A stretch of 19,424 nucleotides of DNA from Thermoproteota archaeon (lineage in GTDB: Archaea > Thermoproteota > Methanomethylicia > Methanomethylicales > Methanomethylicaceae), in NCBI GenBank assembly GCA_030055545.1, contig JASFYK010000007.1:1-19424 (forward strand), in the 5' to 3' direction. This document shows positions 12,752 to 19,424 of this stretch, piece by piece; position 1 is the stretch's first letter; the number at the start of each line of letters is the position of its first letter. The notes under the pieces are model-generated. The model did no database searches. It was not told where the DNA came from and saw only the letters and a list, made by a program, of their open reading frames with translations. The translations under genes and the position numbers were made by a program.

Positions 12752-13681
12752 ATGGAAATCAGAGGTCGCGACTTTCTCAGAACAGGGGACTTCACCGCGG
12801 AGGAGCTCGGGCTCGTCCTCAAAAGGGCCTCGCAGATGAAGCTTGCCTTCAAGAAGAAGGAGCCTACAGAACAATACCTCGCAGATAAGAGCATTGCGAT
12901 GCTCTTCCAGAAGCCATCGACAAGGACACGCCTTTCATTCGACGTGGGCATAAGCCAGTTGGGGGGCCATCCTATCTACCTCAACTGGGGCGACCTCCAG
13001 CTCGGGAGGGGCGAGACCATCCATGATACCGGGAAAATATTCGGTTGCTATGTTGACGGGATCATTGCACGGGTCTATAGACATGCAGATCTCGAGGCAC
13101 TTGCAGCCTCATCTCCTGTACCCGTCATAAACGCCCTCAGCGACGAGTTCCACCCGTGCCAGGCACTCAGCGACTGCTTCACAATGATCGAGAAGAAGGG
13201 AAGACTAGAAGGGCTGAAAATTGCCTTCGTCGGGGATGGGGGCTGCAATGTCTCGCAGTCGTTGGCCGAAGCCGTCCTACAGTTGGGCGGGGATATGCGG
13301 ATCGCATCGCCTAAGAAATACTCCCCGAGAGAGGAGTTGGCGTCTGAGCTCCGAAAACTCGCCAAAAAAGGCGCAGCCCTCCTAATTACCGAGGATCCCT
13401 TCGAGGCGGTCAAGGATGCCGATGTCATATACACTGACGTCTGGGTATCCATGGGAACCGAGTCCGAGGCCGAAGAGAGGGTGCGCGCCCTCCGTCCTTA
13501 CCAGGTGAACAGAGATCTTCTCGCCGTTTCTGCGCCAGACTCAATCGTGATGCATTGCCTGCCAGCCCACAGGGGTGAAGAGATAACCCACGACGTCATT
13601 GATGGTCCTAGATCTGTTGTGTGGGAACAGGCCGAGAACCGGCTCCACGTCCAGAAGAGCATAATGTCCCTCATCCTGTGA
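12752..13681 (+). CDS. argF: Ornithine carbamoyltransferase
   Basis: Forms citrulline from ornithine and carbamoyl phosphate in arginine synthesis. The carbamoyl phosphate site STRTR is at 56-60 and HPCQ at 134-137. The ornithine-side elements are the SMG loop at 233-235 and HCLPAHRGEE at 268-277 with Cys269. These distinguish it from aspartate carbamoyltransferase. The motif after the second Rossmann strand reads GDGGCNVSQS, one residue longer than the common GDGNNVxxS. Length (309) is normal. It has its own leaderless-type promoter and overlaps no neighbour; dtdA starts 17 bases after its stop and probably shares its mRNA. No other arginine gene is in the window. Confidence 0.95.
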   Translation: MEIRGRDFLRTGDFTAEELGLVLKRASQMKLAFKKKEPTEQYLADKSIAMLFQKPSTRTRLSFDVGISQLGGHPIYLNWGDLQLGRGETIHDTGKIFGCYVDGIIARVYRHADLEALAASSPVPVINALSDEFHPCQALSDCFTMIEKKGRLEGLKIAFVGDGGCNVSQSLAEAVLQLGGDMRIASPKKYSPREELASELRKLAKKGAALLITEDPFEAVKDADVIYTDVWVSMGTESEAEERVRALRPYQVNRDLLAVSAPDSIVMHCLPAHRGEEITHDVIDGPRSVVWEQAENRLHVQKSIMSLIL

Positions 13682-13698
13682 CCCCGCTGGTGTCGTGT

Positions 13699-14499
13699 TT
13701 GAAGCTGCTGATCTACTCTGCCTCAGACCCTGCAGGTGTCAACATAGCAAGGCACTTGGAGGCAATCGTCCCATTCGCACCGTCGGAGGTTGGCGGGCTC
13801 CCTGCTGGGGTGCACGGGGATCTCTTTCTTTTGGAGACCGATTCCAGCCTGATAAACCTCGATCTCGACCTCAAAGGCATTGAGTGGGCCCTATGCCTCT
13901 CCAGGCACAAGAGCTCTTCAGGAAAACCCTGCCTCACAGCACACACGCCTGGCAACCCTGGTATCTCCGCCGAATACGGGGGCAGACCAAGCGCTGTCTG
14001 CATATCGAACCCTTGGCTCCAGTCTGCCCTGATCAGATCGTTGCGCCGAGAGTGCGATAGCCGTGGGGTGGAGCTGCAAGTAACCGTTGAGGCCACCCAC
14101 CATGGTCCTACAGATCTAGATTATCCGGTCACATTCGTGGAGATCGGTAGCGACGAGAGTTCCTGGGGGGATCCTCTCTTGGGAGAGATAGTTGCCTCAG
14201 CGGTGCGCAGCTCTCTGCAACAGGAGCGGGGGAACAAGGGTGCGCTCGGGGTCGGGGGAGGACACTACTCCGAGAAATTCACAAAGCTGATACTTGATGG
14301 TGATTTTGATATTGGGCACATCGTGCCCAAGTACGTGCTATCTGAGGGCTTTGATCCTGGCATATTCAAAATATGCAAGGATAGGACTCTTGGCGACTGC
14401 AGATATGTTTTGGTTGACTGGAAGGGCACGCCCTCAAAGGCAAAGGATTGCCTTAAGTCTGCCATCCCCACTCTGGGCGCGGAGCTGGTCAAGATCTGA
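13699..14499 (+). CDS. dtdA: D-aminoacyl-tRNA deacylase (DtdA/GEK1 type)
   Basis: Hydrolyses D-amino acids mischarged onto tRNA, protecting translation. This is the archaeal/plant enzyme, unrelated to bacterial Dtd. Family signatures are YSASDPAGVNI at the N-terminus, SRHKSSSGKPCLTAHTPGN at 68-86, EATHHGPT at 131-138, VEIGSDESSW at 147-156, GVGGGHYSEKFT at 184-195 and GHIVPKY at 206-212. The frame is open from within argF. GTG 13690 and TTG 13699 are both possible; TTG is chosen because GGTG lies 6 bases before it and the product begins MKLLIYS, like relatives. That gives 266 residues. Confidence 0.93.
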   Translation: MKLLIYSASDPAGVNIARHLEAIVPFAPSEVGGLPAGVHGDLFLLETDSSLINLDLDLKGIEWALCLSRHKSSSGKPCLTAHTPGNPGISAEYGGRPSAVCISNPWLQSALIRSLRRECDSRGVELQVTVEATHHGPTDLDYPVTFVEIGSDESSWGDPLLGEIVASAVRSSLQQERGNKGALGVGGGHYSEKFTKLILDGDFDIGHIVPKYVLSEGFDPGIFKICKDRTLGDCRYVLVDWKGTPSKAKDCLKSAIPTLGAELVKI

Positions 14500-14515
14500 A
14501 ATCCGAATTTGGAAA

Positions 14516-14526
14516 GCTTTAAATTG
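14516..14526 (+). promoter_or_regulatory. TATA box of the secE operon
   Basis: GCTTTAAATTG predicts a start near 14546, about 30 bases before the secE ATG. It separates secE-spt5-uL11-uL1-uL10 from the argF-dtdA pair. Confidence 0.55.
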
Positions 14527-14576
14527 AGCCTTGAGTTGATAGCCCTTTGCTCACATGAATAATTGGGTGAGTAGAG

Positions 14577-14753
14577 ATGGGTCTATCTGAGTCTTTGCGG
14601 TCGATTGGCAAGGTCCTGAAGCTCTCGAGGAAGCCGGACATGGACGAGCTCAAGCTATCCTTGAAGATCTGCTTCTTGGGGATGATAGCTGTCGGGATCT
14701 TTGGCTTCATAATACAGCTCATTGCTTCGTTGCTGCTCGGGATCAGGGGGTAA
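14577..14753 (+). CDS. secE: Preprotein translocase subunit SecE (Sec61 gamma)
   Basis: A 58-residue protein of the SecYEbeta translocation channel. An N-terminal amphipathic helix (SLRSIGKVLKLSRKPDMDEL) lies on the membrane face. The clamp helix starts at LKLSLKICFLG and runs through GIFGFIIQLIASLLLG. The RKPxxxEL....K....G....GxxGFxIQ pattern is the SecE signature. ATG 14577 is preceded by GGGTGAG. The gene lies directly before spt5, the conserved secE-nusG/spt5 order across bacteria and archaea. Confidence 0.95.
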   Translation: MGLSESLRSIGKVLKLSRKPDMDELKLSLKICFLGMIAVGIFGFIIQLIASLLLGIRG

Positions 14754-14759
14754 CTTTGC

Positions 14760-15314
14760 TTGTCGGAGAAGCAGCCGGTGTCGACGAGAATCTTTGCCAT
14801 AAGGACAACCGCAGGGCAGGAGGAGAACGTTGCCCTCCTAATAGAACGCCGCGCAAAATCAAAGAGCATCCCTGTAAAGGCAGTCGTGTCCCCCCAGGAT
14901 GTACGGGGCTATGTGTTCATTGAGGCAAGCGGTCCCAACGTAGTGAACCTTGCGATCGAGGACGTGAAGCACATAAAGGGGTGTATCCCCGGGAAGGTCG
15001 AGTTCGATGACCTGCTGCGCTTCATAACTCCAAAGCCGGCTGCTGAGATGGTCGACGTTAACGACAAGGTCGAGATCGTCGGCGGGCCGTTCAAGGGAAT
15101 GCAGGCAAAGGTCACCCGCGTCGACAAGACGAAGAGCGAAGTCACTCTGGAACTGCTCGAGGCGCCCTACACGCTGCCAATCACAGTGCACGCTGAACAG
15201 GTGAAGCTTGTCGCGCGCGGTGAGCCTCCAAAGGTTCAAGAGAAAGCGGAGACCGCAAAGGGCGAGGAGAAGACTGACATCTTTAAAGCCTTCGAGGAAC
15301 TGGAGGAAGAATAG
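14760..15314 (+). CDS. spt5: Transcription elongation factor Spt5 (archaeal NusG) with acidic tail
   Basis: Binds the RNA polymerase clamp with Spt4 and promotes elongation and coupling to translation. The NGN domain spans about 9-90 (RIFAIRTTAGQEENVALLIE, GYVFIEA, VKHIKGC) and the KOW domain about 99-150 (NDKVEIVGGPFKGMQAKVTRVD). Archaeal Spt5 usually stops soon after KOW, near 145-155 residues. This one continues to 184 with a charged, low-complexity tail ending FKAFEELEEE. The TTG start follows the secE stop by 6 bases and has GGGGG about 8 bases upstream. uL11 follows after 2 bases. Confidence 0.96.
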   Translation: MSEKQPVSTRIFAIRTTAGQEENVALLIERRAKSKSIPVKAVVSPQDVRGYVFIEASGPNVVNLAIEDVKHIKGCIPGKVEFDDLLRFITPKPAAEMVDVNDKVEIVGGPFKGMQAKVTRVDKTKSEVTLELLEAPYTLPITVHAEQVKLVARGEPPKVQEKAETAKGEEKTDIFKAFEELEEE

Positions 15315-15316
15315 AT

Positions 15317-15826
15317 TTGACGACAAAAAAAACCTTCAACTTCTTGGTTGACGGAGGAAAGGCCACGGGAGGGCCGCCTATCGGTCCAACACTAGGGCCG
15401 ACCGGTCTGAACATCATGTCCGTCGTCAACAAGATAAATGAGCTGACCAAGGAGTTCGAGGGAATGAAAGTTCCAGTGAAGGTTATCGCCGACCCGGAAA
15501 CTAAGGAGTTCGAGGTCGAGGTCGGCGTCCCTACCACCACTGCCTTGATTGTCAAAGAGTTGCACCTGGAGAAGTGCTCCAGCAACTCAAAGACTGAAAA
15601 GGTGGGAGACCTCAGTATTGAGCAGGCTCTTAAGATAGCCAAGACGAGGTACCCCCTCTCGGTGGCAAGGTCGCTGAAATCATGCCTCAAGGAAGTCCTT
15701 GGAACATGCGTTTCGATCGGCGTAACCGTAGCTGGTAAGGATCCAAGGGAGGTCCAGAAAGAGATCTCCGAGGGAGTCTACGACGACATGATAAATGCCG
15801 CGGAGGGAGTATCCAATGGAACTTGA
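15317..15826 (+). CDS. rpl11: Large-subunit ribosomal protein uL11
   Basis: The P-stalk base protein that binds the GTPase-associated 23S rRNA region. The N-terminal flexible domain has the proline-rich PPIGPTLGPTGLNIMSVV, with substrate sites for trimethylation in bacteria. The C-terminal rRNA-binding domain includes QALKIAKTRYP and the LGTCVSIGVTV strand. The start is TTG 15317, with GGAGGAAG inside the end of spt5. Length is 169, a little longer than bacterial uL11 as is normal for archaea. The stop overlaps the uL1 start by 11 bases. Confidence 0.96.
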   Translation: MTTKKTFNFLVDGGKATGGPPIGPTLGPTGLNIMSVVNKINELTKEFEGMKVPVKVIADPETKEFEVEVGVPTTTALIVKELHLEKCSSNSKTEKVGDLSIEQALKIAKTRYPLSVARSLKSCLKEVLGTCVSIGVTVAGKDPREVQKEISEGVYDDMINAAEGVSNGT

Positions 15827-16460
15827 TCAGAAGCGGTTGGTAGAACTAGTCGAGGAGGCAAAGAAGAACTCCAAAAAACGGAACTTCACACAGGCTGTGG
15901 AGCTCTTCCTGAGTTTCAAGGACCTCGATGTCAAGTCGCCCGAGAACAGGATCAATGAGCTGGTCACCCTGCCGCACGGGCCGGGCAAGGAGAACAAGAT
16001 ATGCGTCATTGCTGACGGCGACTTGGTTACCAAGGCCAGGTCCGCCGGTGCTGATCTGGTGATAACCAAGCAGGAGATAGACCAGTACGCAGGAAACAAG
16101 AAAGCGATAAAGAAGCTCGCCGACGCCTACGATTACTTCATGGCGAGGACCGACCTGATGGCCGCCGTGGGTAAGACCTTCGGTACAGTGCTTGGCCCTA
16201 GGGGGAAGATGCCGGAGCCGCTTCCGCCTACGGCCAACGTTGAAGCGCTCATCAAGAAGTACCGAAACTCTATCCGGATCAGGATCAGGGACCAGCCCGC
16301 GGTCAGGTGCAGGGTGGGTTCGGAGGACATGCCGTCTACAGACCTAGTCGATAACATGATGAGCGTCTTGAACACAGTCGACCGCAAGATAAAGCTAGAT
16401 CAGCACCTTTCTAAGCTTGCAGTCAAGACGACAATGGGCGCTCCAGCCAAATTGAGGTGA
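15816..16460 (+). CDS. rpl1: Large-subunit ribosomal protein uL1
   Basis: The L1-stalk protein, which helps release deacylated tRNA; in several archaea and bacteria it also represses its own operon by binding mRNA. Family markers are NFTQAVELFLSFKDLDVK, the GKTFGTVLGPRGKMPEPLPP loop and the RIRIRDQPAVRCRVG strand. The product is 214 residues. The frame opens at 15795, but ATG 15816 has GGAGGGAG 6 bases before it. It overlaps uL11 by 11 bases and uL10 starts within 6 bases, so the three are translationally coupled. I did not find a clear copy of the 23S L1-binding motif upstream. Confidence 0.95.
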   Translation: MELDQKRLVELVEEAKKNSKKRNFTQAVELFLSFKDLDVKSPENRINELVTLPHGPGKENKICVIADGDLVTKARSAGADLVITKQEIDQYAGNKKAIKKLADAYDYFMARTDLMAAVGKTFGTVLGPRGKMPEPLPPTANVEALIKKYRNSIRIRIRDQPAVRCRVGSEDMPSTDLVDNMMSVLNTVDRKIKLDQHLSKLAVKTTMGAPAKLR

Positions 16461-16465
16461 GGGCG

Positions 16466-17332
16466 ATGTCAGTTAAAACCACAACCGTTCAAAAACAGGA
16501 AAGGGTTCAGCGGGTAAGGCAGCTCTTCGAGAAGTACCCGATTTTCGCTATAGCTGACCTGAAGGGCATGAAAGCGAACCAGCTCCAGCTGCTGAAGAAG
16601 AAGTTCAAGGACGACCTTGAGATCCACGTCTCGAAGAACACTTTGGTGGCTAGGGCCCTTAAGGAGATGGGATTCAGGGACCTTGAGGCTGTCGAGAAGT
16701 ACCTCTCAGGTTCGAATGCTTTCGTCTTCTCCAAGAAGAACCCGTTCCAAATGTACTTCATGTTCGAAAAGAACAAGGTCGAGTCAGCCGCATCACCTGG
16801 CGAAACAGCTCCAAACGACATCGTAGTGACCGCTGGAAACACCGGGCTGCAGCCAGGTCCCATACTTAGCAAGTTCGGCGCTGCAAAGATCCCGACCAAG
16901 ATACAGGACGGCACGGTCTGGATAGCGAAGGATACAACAGTCGTTGAGAAAGGCAAGGTCATATCAGCTGATGTAGCAGACCTCCTCAGCAAACTCGGTC
17001 TGAAGCCAATACTGGTCGGCCTCAGGATCCGCATGGCATACGACGGCATCGTGATACCTGGCGAATCACTCGCAGTGAACCTGGACGAGTACCGCTCCAT
17101 GATCGCGGATGCAGTGAGATCTGCGTTCAACCTGTCGGTCAATGCAGCCTACCCGACTGCTGACACAATCAGCCTTATAGTCGCAAAGGCATACGGCGAG
17201 GCCAAGAGCGTTGCAATCGAAGCTGGCATTCCCATTCCCGAGATAATGAACGAGCTGATCGCAGTTGCAGCCTCTCGCGGAAAGGCACTTGCAGCCGAGG
17301 TCTCAAAGAAACACCCTGAACTGAACCTCTGA
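16466..17332 (+). CDS. rpl10: Large-subunit ribosomal protein uL10 (P0), short C-terminus
   Basis: The P-stalk scaffold that binds uL11/rRNA and carries L12 dimers. The N-terminal rRNA-binding domain (QLFEKYPIFAIADLKGMKANQLQ, VSKNTLVARAL) and the insertion domain (PGPILSKFGAAKIPTKIQDGTVWIAKDTTVVEKG) are complete. The C-terminal spine (YPTADTISLIVAKAYGEAKSVAIEAGIPIPE) carries L12-binding helices. At 288 residues it ends in KKHPELNL and lacks the Ala/Glu/Lys linker and acidic GLGxLFG tail that many archaeal P0 proteins share with L12. GTG 16457 is also in frame; ATG 16466 is chosen with GAGGTGAGG just upstream. Confidence 0.95.
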   Translation: MSVKTTTVQKQERVQRVRQLFEKYPIFAIADLKGMKANQLQLLKKKFKDDLEIHVSKNTLVARALKEMGFRDLEAVEKYLSGSNAFVFSKKNPFQMYFMFEKNKVESAASPGETAPNDIVVTAGNTGLQPGPILSKFGAAKIPTKIQDGTVWIAKDTTVVEKGKVISADVADLLSKLGLKPILVGLRIRMAYDGIVIPGESLAVNLDEYRSMIADAVRSAFNLSVNAAYPTADTISLIVAKAYGEAKSVAIEAGIPIPEIMNELIAVAASRGKALAAEVSKKHPELNL

Positions 17333-17405
17333 GGTGCTATGGCTATGCGACAGATGCTCTCCCATGCGCTAAAACCTATAAACTCCGCCACTTTTTCAGG
17401 CGAAG

Positions 17406-17416
17406 GATTTAAGTAT
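17406..17416 (+). promoter_or_regulatory. TATA box of L12
   Basis: GGATTTAAGTA in the 112-base gap between uL10 and L12 predicts a start near 17437. L12 can then be made in excess over uL10, matching its higher copy number on the ribosome. Confidence 0.5.
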
Positions 17417-17446
17417 CAAAGTTTTCGTATAACTCTACGCTTGTTT

Positions 17447-17455
17447 GGGGGTGAT
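17447..17455 (+). promoter_or_regulatory. Strong Shine-Dalgarno site of L12
   Basis: GGGGGTGAT differs from the archaeal consensus GGAGGTGAT by one base. It contains the GTG at 17451 that a gene finder would take as the start, and it lies 4 bases before an ATC codon at 17460. Confidence 0.55.
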
Positions 17456-17774
17456 TAAGATCGAATATATTTATGCCGGGATGCTTCTTCACAACGCGAA
17501 GCAGCCAATAAGCGAAGAAAACGTAAAGAATGTGCTTTCTGCTGCAGGAGTCGCAGTAGACGAGGTCAGAGTCAAGGCGTTGGTGGCAGCCCTCAGCGAG
17601 ATCAACATCGATGAGGCAATAAAAGCAGCAGCAGTACCTGTTGCTGCAGCCCCAGCAGCAGCCGCGCCGGCTCAGGCCCCGGCAGAAGCAAAGAAGGAAG
17701 AGAAGAAGGAAGAGAAGAAGGAAGAAGCTTCCGAGGAAGAAACTGCAGAAGGATTGGGCTCACTCTTCGGATAA
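17451..17774 (+). CDS. rpl12: Ribosomal stalk protein P1/L12
   Basis: The acidic stalk protein that recruits elongation factors. The N-terminal helical dimerisation domain (EYIYAGMLLHNAKQPISEENVKNVLSAAGV) is followed by an Ala/Pro hinge, a Lys/Glu linker of KKEE repeats, and the factor-binding C-terminus GLGSLFG. This conventional start, GTG 17451, gives 107 residues beginning MIKIEYIYA. Relatives begin MEYIYA, which would put the start at the ATC codon 17460, 4 bases after the ribosome site. TTG 17445 is a third option. The coding part for the linker is a GAAGA-type simple repeat. It is transcribed from its own TATA box. Confidence 0.95.
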   Translation: MIKIEYIYAGMLLHNAKQPISEENVKNVLSAAGVAVDEVRVKALVAALSEINIDEAIKAAAVPVAAAPAAAAPAQAPAEAKKEEKKEEKKEEASEEETAEGLGSLFG

Positions 17775-17790
17775 ACCGGAGCCTAGCCCT

Positions 17791-17875
17791 TGGGCCGTAA
17801 GGATGGCCCACCTTCATCCCCATTTTCCCATTTTCAATTCATAACTTGCTTGTTCCCTTTTTGGAAATTTTCTTT
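17791..17875 (+). terminator. Hairpin and T-rich terminator after L12
   Basis: TGGGCC (17791-17796) and GGCCCA (17805-17810) form a 6-bp stem with an 8-base loop 17 bases after the stop. T-rich stretches follow between 17822 and 17875. Confidence 0.5.
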
Positions 17876-17900
17876 CCGTATATGCAGCCCTCTGAAAACA

Positions 17901-17912
17901 GATTTATTTATC
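17901..17912 (+). promoter_or_regulatory. TATA box of alaS
   Basis: GATTTATTTATC predicts a start near 17932-17936, about 22-25 bases before the alaS ATG. GGTAATC (17946-17952) is the ribosome site. Confidence 0.5.
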
Positions 17913-17956
17913 TTGTCCAACTATGGATTAGTCCATTGACGCGAAGGTAATCACAG

Positions 17957-19424
17957 ATGATAGCTGGACCTGAAGCTTACAAACTGGAATTCTTCACGGA
18001 GAACGGTTTCCAGAGGAAGACGTGCAGGTCATGCGGGCGCAATTTCTGGACCCTTGACCCAGACAGGGAGATCTGTGGGGATTCCCCGTGCACCCCCTAT
18101 TCCTTCATAGGCGAACCGCCCACCAAAAAGGTCTACAGCATCGGGGAGATGCGCGAGGCTTTCCTTTCCTTCTTTGAGAGGAATGGACACGCGAGGGTGA
18201 GGCGTTATCCTGTCGTAGCCAGGTGGAGGGAGGACATATTCCTGACAATCGCCTCGATCGCCTGCTTCCAGCCCCACGTGACTAGCGGGGAAGTCCCACC
18301 CCCCTTCAACCCGCTTACCATCTCGCAGCCGTGCATCAGGCTGAACGACTTGGACAACGTCGGGAAGACCGGAGGCCGTCATATGAGCATTTTCGAGATG
18401 ATGGCGCACCACGCGTTTTCGAGTGCTACGAATGAAGTTTACTGGAAAGAAGAGACTGTCAGATACCACCACGAGTTCCTCACAAAAGAGCTGGGGATCA
18501 AGGGGGAGGATGTATCCTACATCGAGCACTGGTGGGAGGGGGGTGGGGATGCCGGTCCAGACCTTGAGGGGATCGTGAGGGGGATCGAGCTCTCGACCTT
18601 GGTCTTCATGCAGTACAGGAAAGTAGGCGGCGAATACCGCGAGCTGCCGATCAGGATAGTCGATACTGGTTACGGACTTGAGCGCTTCACATGGGTCTCC
18701 CAGGGAACCCCGACAGCTTTCCAGGCAGTCTACGGGGATCTCTTCGATGATATTCTTTCGATCGCTGGTCTGGAGATGCCCGAAGGGGAGATACTAGCTG
18801 AGAGCACACGGTACGCCGGCTTGATGAACATTGTTGATACGGGATCGCTACGTGCCACTCGTGCGAAGGTGGCTGAGAAGATCGGCACAGATGCGGACTC
18901 TCTGGAGAGGCTGCTCTCCCCACTCGAGAGAGCCATGGCGATCCTCGACCACACAAAAACCCTTGCATTCATGCTCGGCGACGGCATTGTGCCCTCCAAT
19001 GTCAAGGCTGGATACTTGGCAAGGCTGCTGATCAGGCGCACGCAAAGGATCATGCAATCGCTCGGGATCAGGTCCAGCCTGTCTGACCTCCTGCTAATGC
19101 AGGTGGATCACTGGAGAGACCAGTTCCCAGAGCTCTCCGAACGCGCGGATTACATCAGGAAGGTTTGCGACTTAGAGCTGGAGCGTTACGCCAAGACGAT
19201 CGAACAGGGCAAGGCGCTGGTCGGGAGGCTGCTCAACCTCAAGGGGATCCGAGAGACCAGGAGGCTGCCTGATGAGAAGCTGATAGAGCTCTACGACTCG
19301 AACGGTCTGCCTCCAGAGGTCGTGAAGGAGATCTGCGAGGCGCAGGGCATATCCGTGGAGATCCCTGACACATTCGACACGATAGTCGCAGAGAGGCACG
19401 CAGCCGGCTCAAAGGCAAAACCTC
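17957..19424 (+). CDS. alaS: Alanyl-tRNA synthetase, 5' part (runs off the window)
   Basis: Charges tRNA-Ala. The first 489 codons are present with no stop. The archaeal-type N-terminus carries a probable zinc ribbon (Cys23, Cys26, Cys40, Cys45 in TCRSCGRNFW...ICGDSPC). The class II catalytic domain follows: VYSIGEMREAFLSFFERNGH, RYPVVARWREDIFLTIASIACFQPH, ISQPCIRLNDLDNVGKTGGRHMSIFEMM, and motif 3 around RIVDTGYGLERFTWVSQGTP. The tRNA-recognition helical domain (KAGYLARLLIRRTQR) is also present. The editing and C-Ala domains would lie beyond 19424. It is the usual gene after L12 in this archaeal cluster. Confidence 0.96.
   Translation, partial: MIAGPEAYKLEFFTENGFQRKTCRSCGRNFWTLDPDREICGDSPCTPYSFIGEPPTKKVYSIGEMREAFLSFFERNGHARVRRYPVVARWREDIFLTIASIACFQPHVTSGEVPPPFNPLTISQPCIRLNDLDNVGKTGGRHMSIFEMMAHHAFSSATNEVYWKEETVRYHHEFLTKELGIKGEDVSYIEHWWEGGGDAGPDLEGIVRGIELSTLVFMQYRKVGGEYRELPIRIVDTGYGLERFTWVSQGTPTAFQAVYGDLFDDILSIAGLEMPEGEILAESTRYAGLMNIVDTGSLRATRAKVAEKIGTDADSLERLLSPLERAMAILDHTKTLAFMLGDGIVPSNVKAGYLARLLIRRTQRIMQSLGIRSSLSDLLLMQVDHWRDQFPELSERADYIRKVCDLELERYAKTIEQGKALVGRLLNLKGIRETRRLPDEKLIELYDSNGLPPEVVKEICEAQGISVEIPDTFDTIVAERHAAGSKAKP

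Noticed and set aside
16507..17142. 211-codon minus-strand frame opposite uL10
   Set aside because: It is antisense to a certain ribosomal protein gene, with no promoter, no ribosome site and no recognisable domain.
17339..17458. 39-codon frame between uL10 and L12 with GGTG before its ATG
   Set aside because: The L12 TATA box lies inside it, its stop overlaps the L12 ribosome site, and the peptide resembles nothing I know. More likely a chance frame, though a leader peptide cannot be excluded.
17690..17745. GAAGA-type tandem repeat as a possible separate repeat element
   Set aside because: It simply encodes the Lys/Glu linker of L12, which is commonly low-complexity; no evidence for an independent element.
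17641..17844. Arg/Lys/Gln-rich 67-codon frame at the L12 3' end
   Set aside because: Caused by the GAAGA and GCAGC simple repeats of the L12 linker read in another frame.
1..19424. CRISPR array, insertion sequence, toxin-antitoxin or defence genes
   Set aside because: No regularly spaced repeats, no transposase or integrase motifs, and all long frames are explained by housekeeping genes.

Overview
The window is archaeal chromosome. It carries archaeal or archaeal/eukaryotic-type genes throughout: EF-2 with the diphthamide loop, Nep1, the RNase P protein Rpr2/RNP4, eS19, eL39, eL31, eL20 (LX), aIF6, prefoldin alpha, Spt5 with SecE, P-stalk uL10/P1 and DtdA. Archaeal TATA boxes, T-rich terminators and both leadered and apparently leaderless genes are visible. 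The order eS19-PDCD5-eL39-eL31-aIF6-LX-pfdA-ftsY ... secE-spt5-uL11-uL1-uL10-L12-alaS, the AGG-rich arginine usage and the crenarchaeal-like EF-2 N-terminus suggest a TACK-type (Thermoproteota-like) lineage. The sequence alone does not settle the exact phylum.

Layout. (1) 1-2550: an unresolved gene edge, then EF-2 on its own TATA box, a hairpin/T-run terminator and tRNA-Gly(CCC). (2) 2600-3973: a 56-residue tail-anchored membrane microprotein behind a structured leader, convergent with nep1. nep1 is divergent from the RNase P subunit gene rnp4. (3) 4000-5460: a DEAD-box RNA helicase with a roughly 100-base leader, a likely ACG start and a duplicated 3' end. (4) 5462-7615, minus strand: trehalose-6-phosphate phosphatase, a CxxC thioredoxin-like protein and a UbiA prenyltransferase. 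A divergent PF03773-type permease follows at 7728-8804. (5) 9054-12677: a tightly packed ribosome-biogenesis and protein-targeting operon. (6) 12752-14499: argF on a leaderless-type promoter plus dtdA, inserted into the otherwise conserved cluster. (7) 14577-17774: secE-spt5-uL11-uL1-uL10, then L12 on its own promoter. (8) 17957 to the end: alaS, cut by the window edge.

Most of the window serves translation, ribosome assembly and co-translational targeting: ribosomal proteins, aIF6, EF-2, tRNA, AlaRS, a D-aminoacyl-tRNA editing enzyme, rRNA and tRNA processing, FtsY and SecE, prefoldin and Spt5. I see no mobile element, CRISPR array or defence system, and no obviously new multi-gene system. 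The most interesting signals are small. Two genes (helicase and L12) have protein N-termini and Shine-Dalgarno positions that point to non-standard start codons (ACG and ATC). A 38-bp perfect direct repeat duplicates the helicase C-terminus in another frame. A Sec61beta-like microprotein has a kink-turn-like leader. Several ribosomal and transcription proteins have unusual tails.
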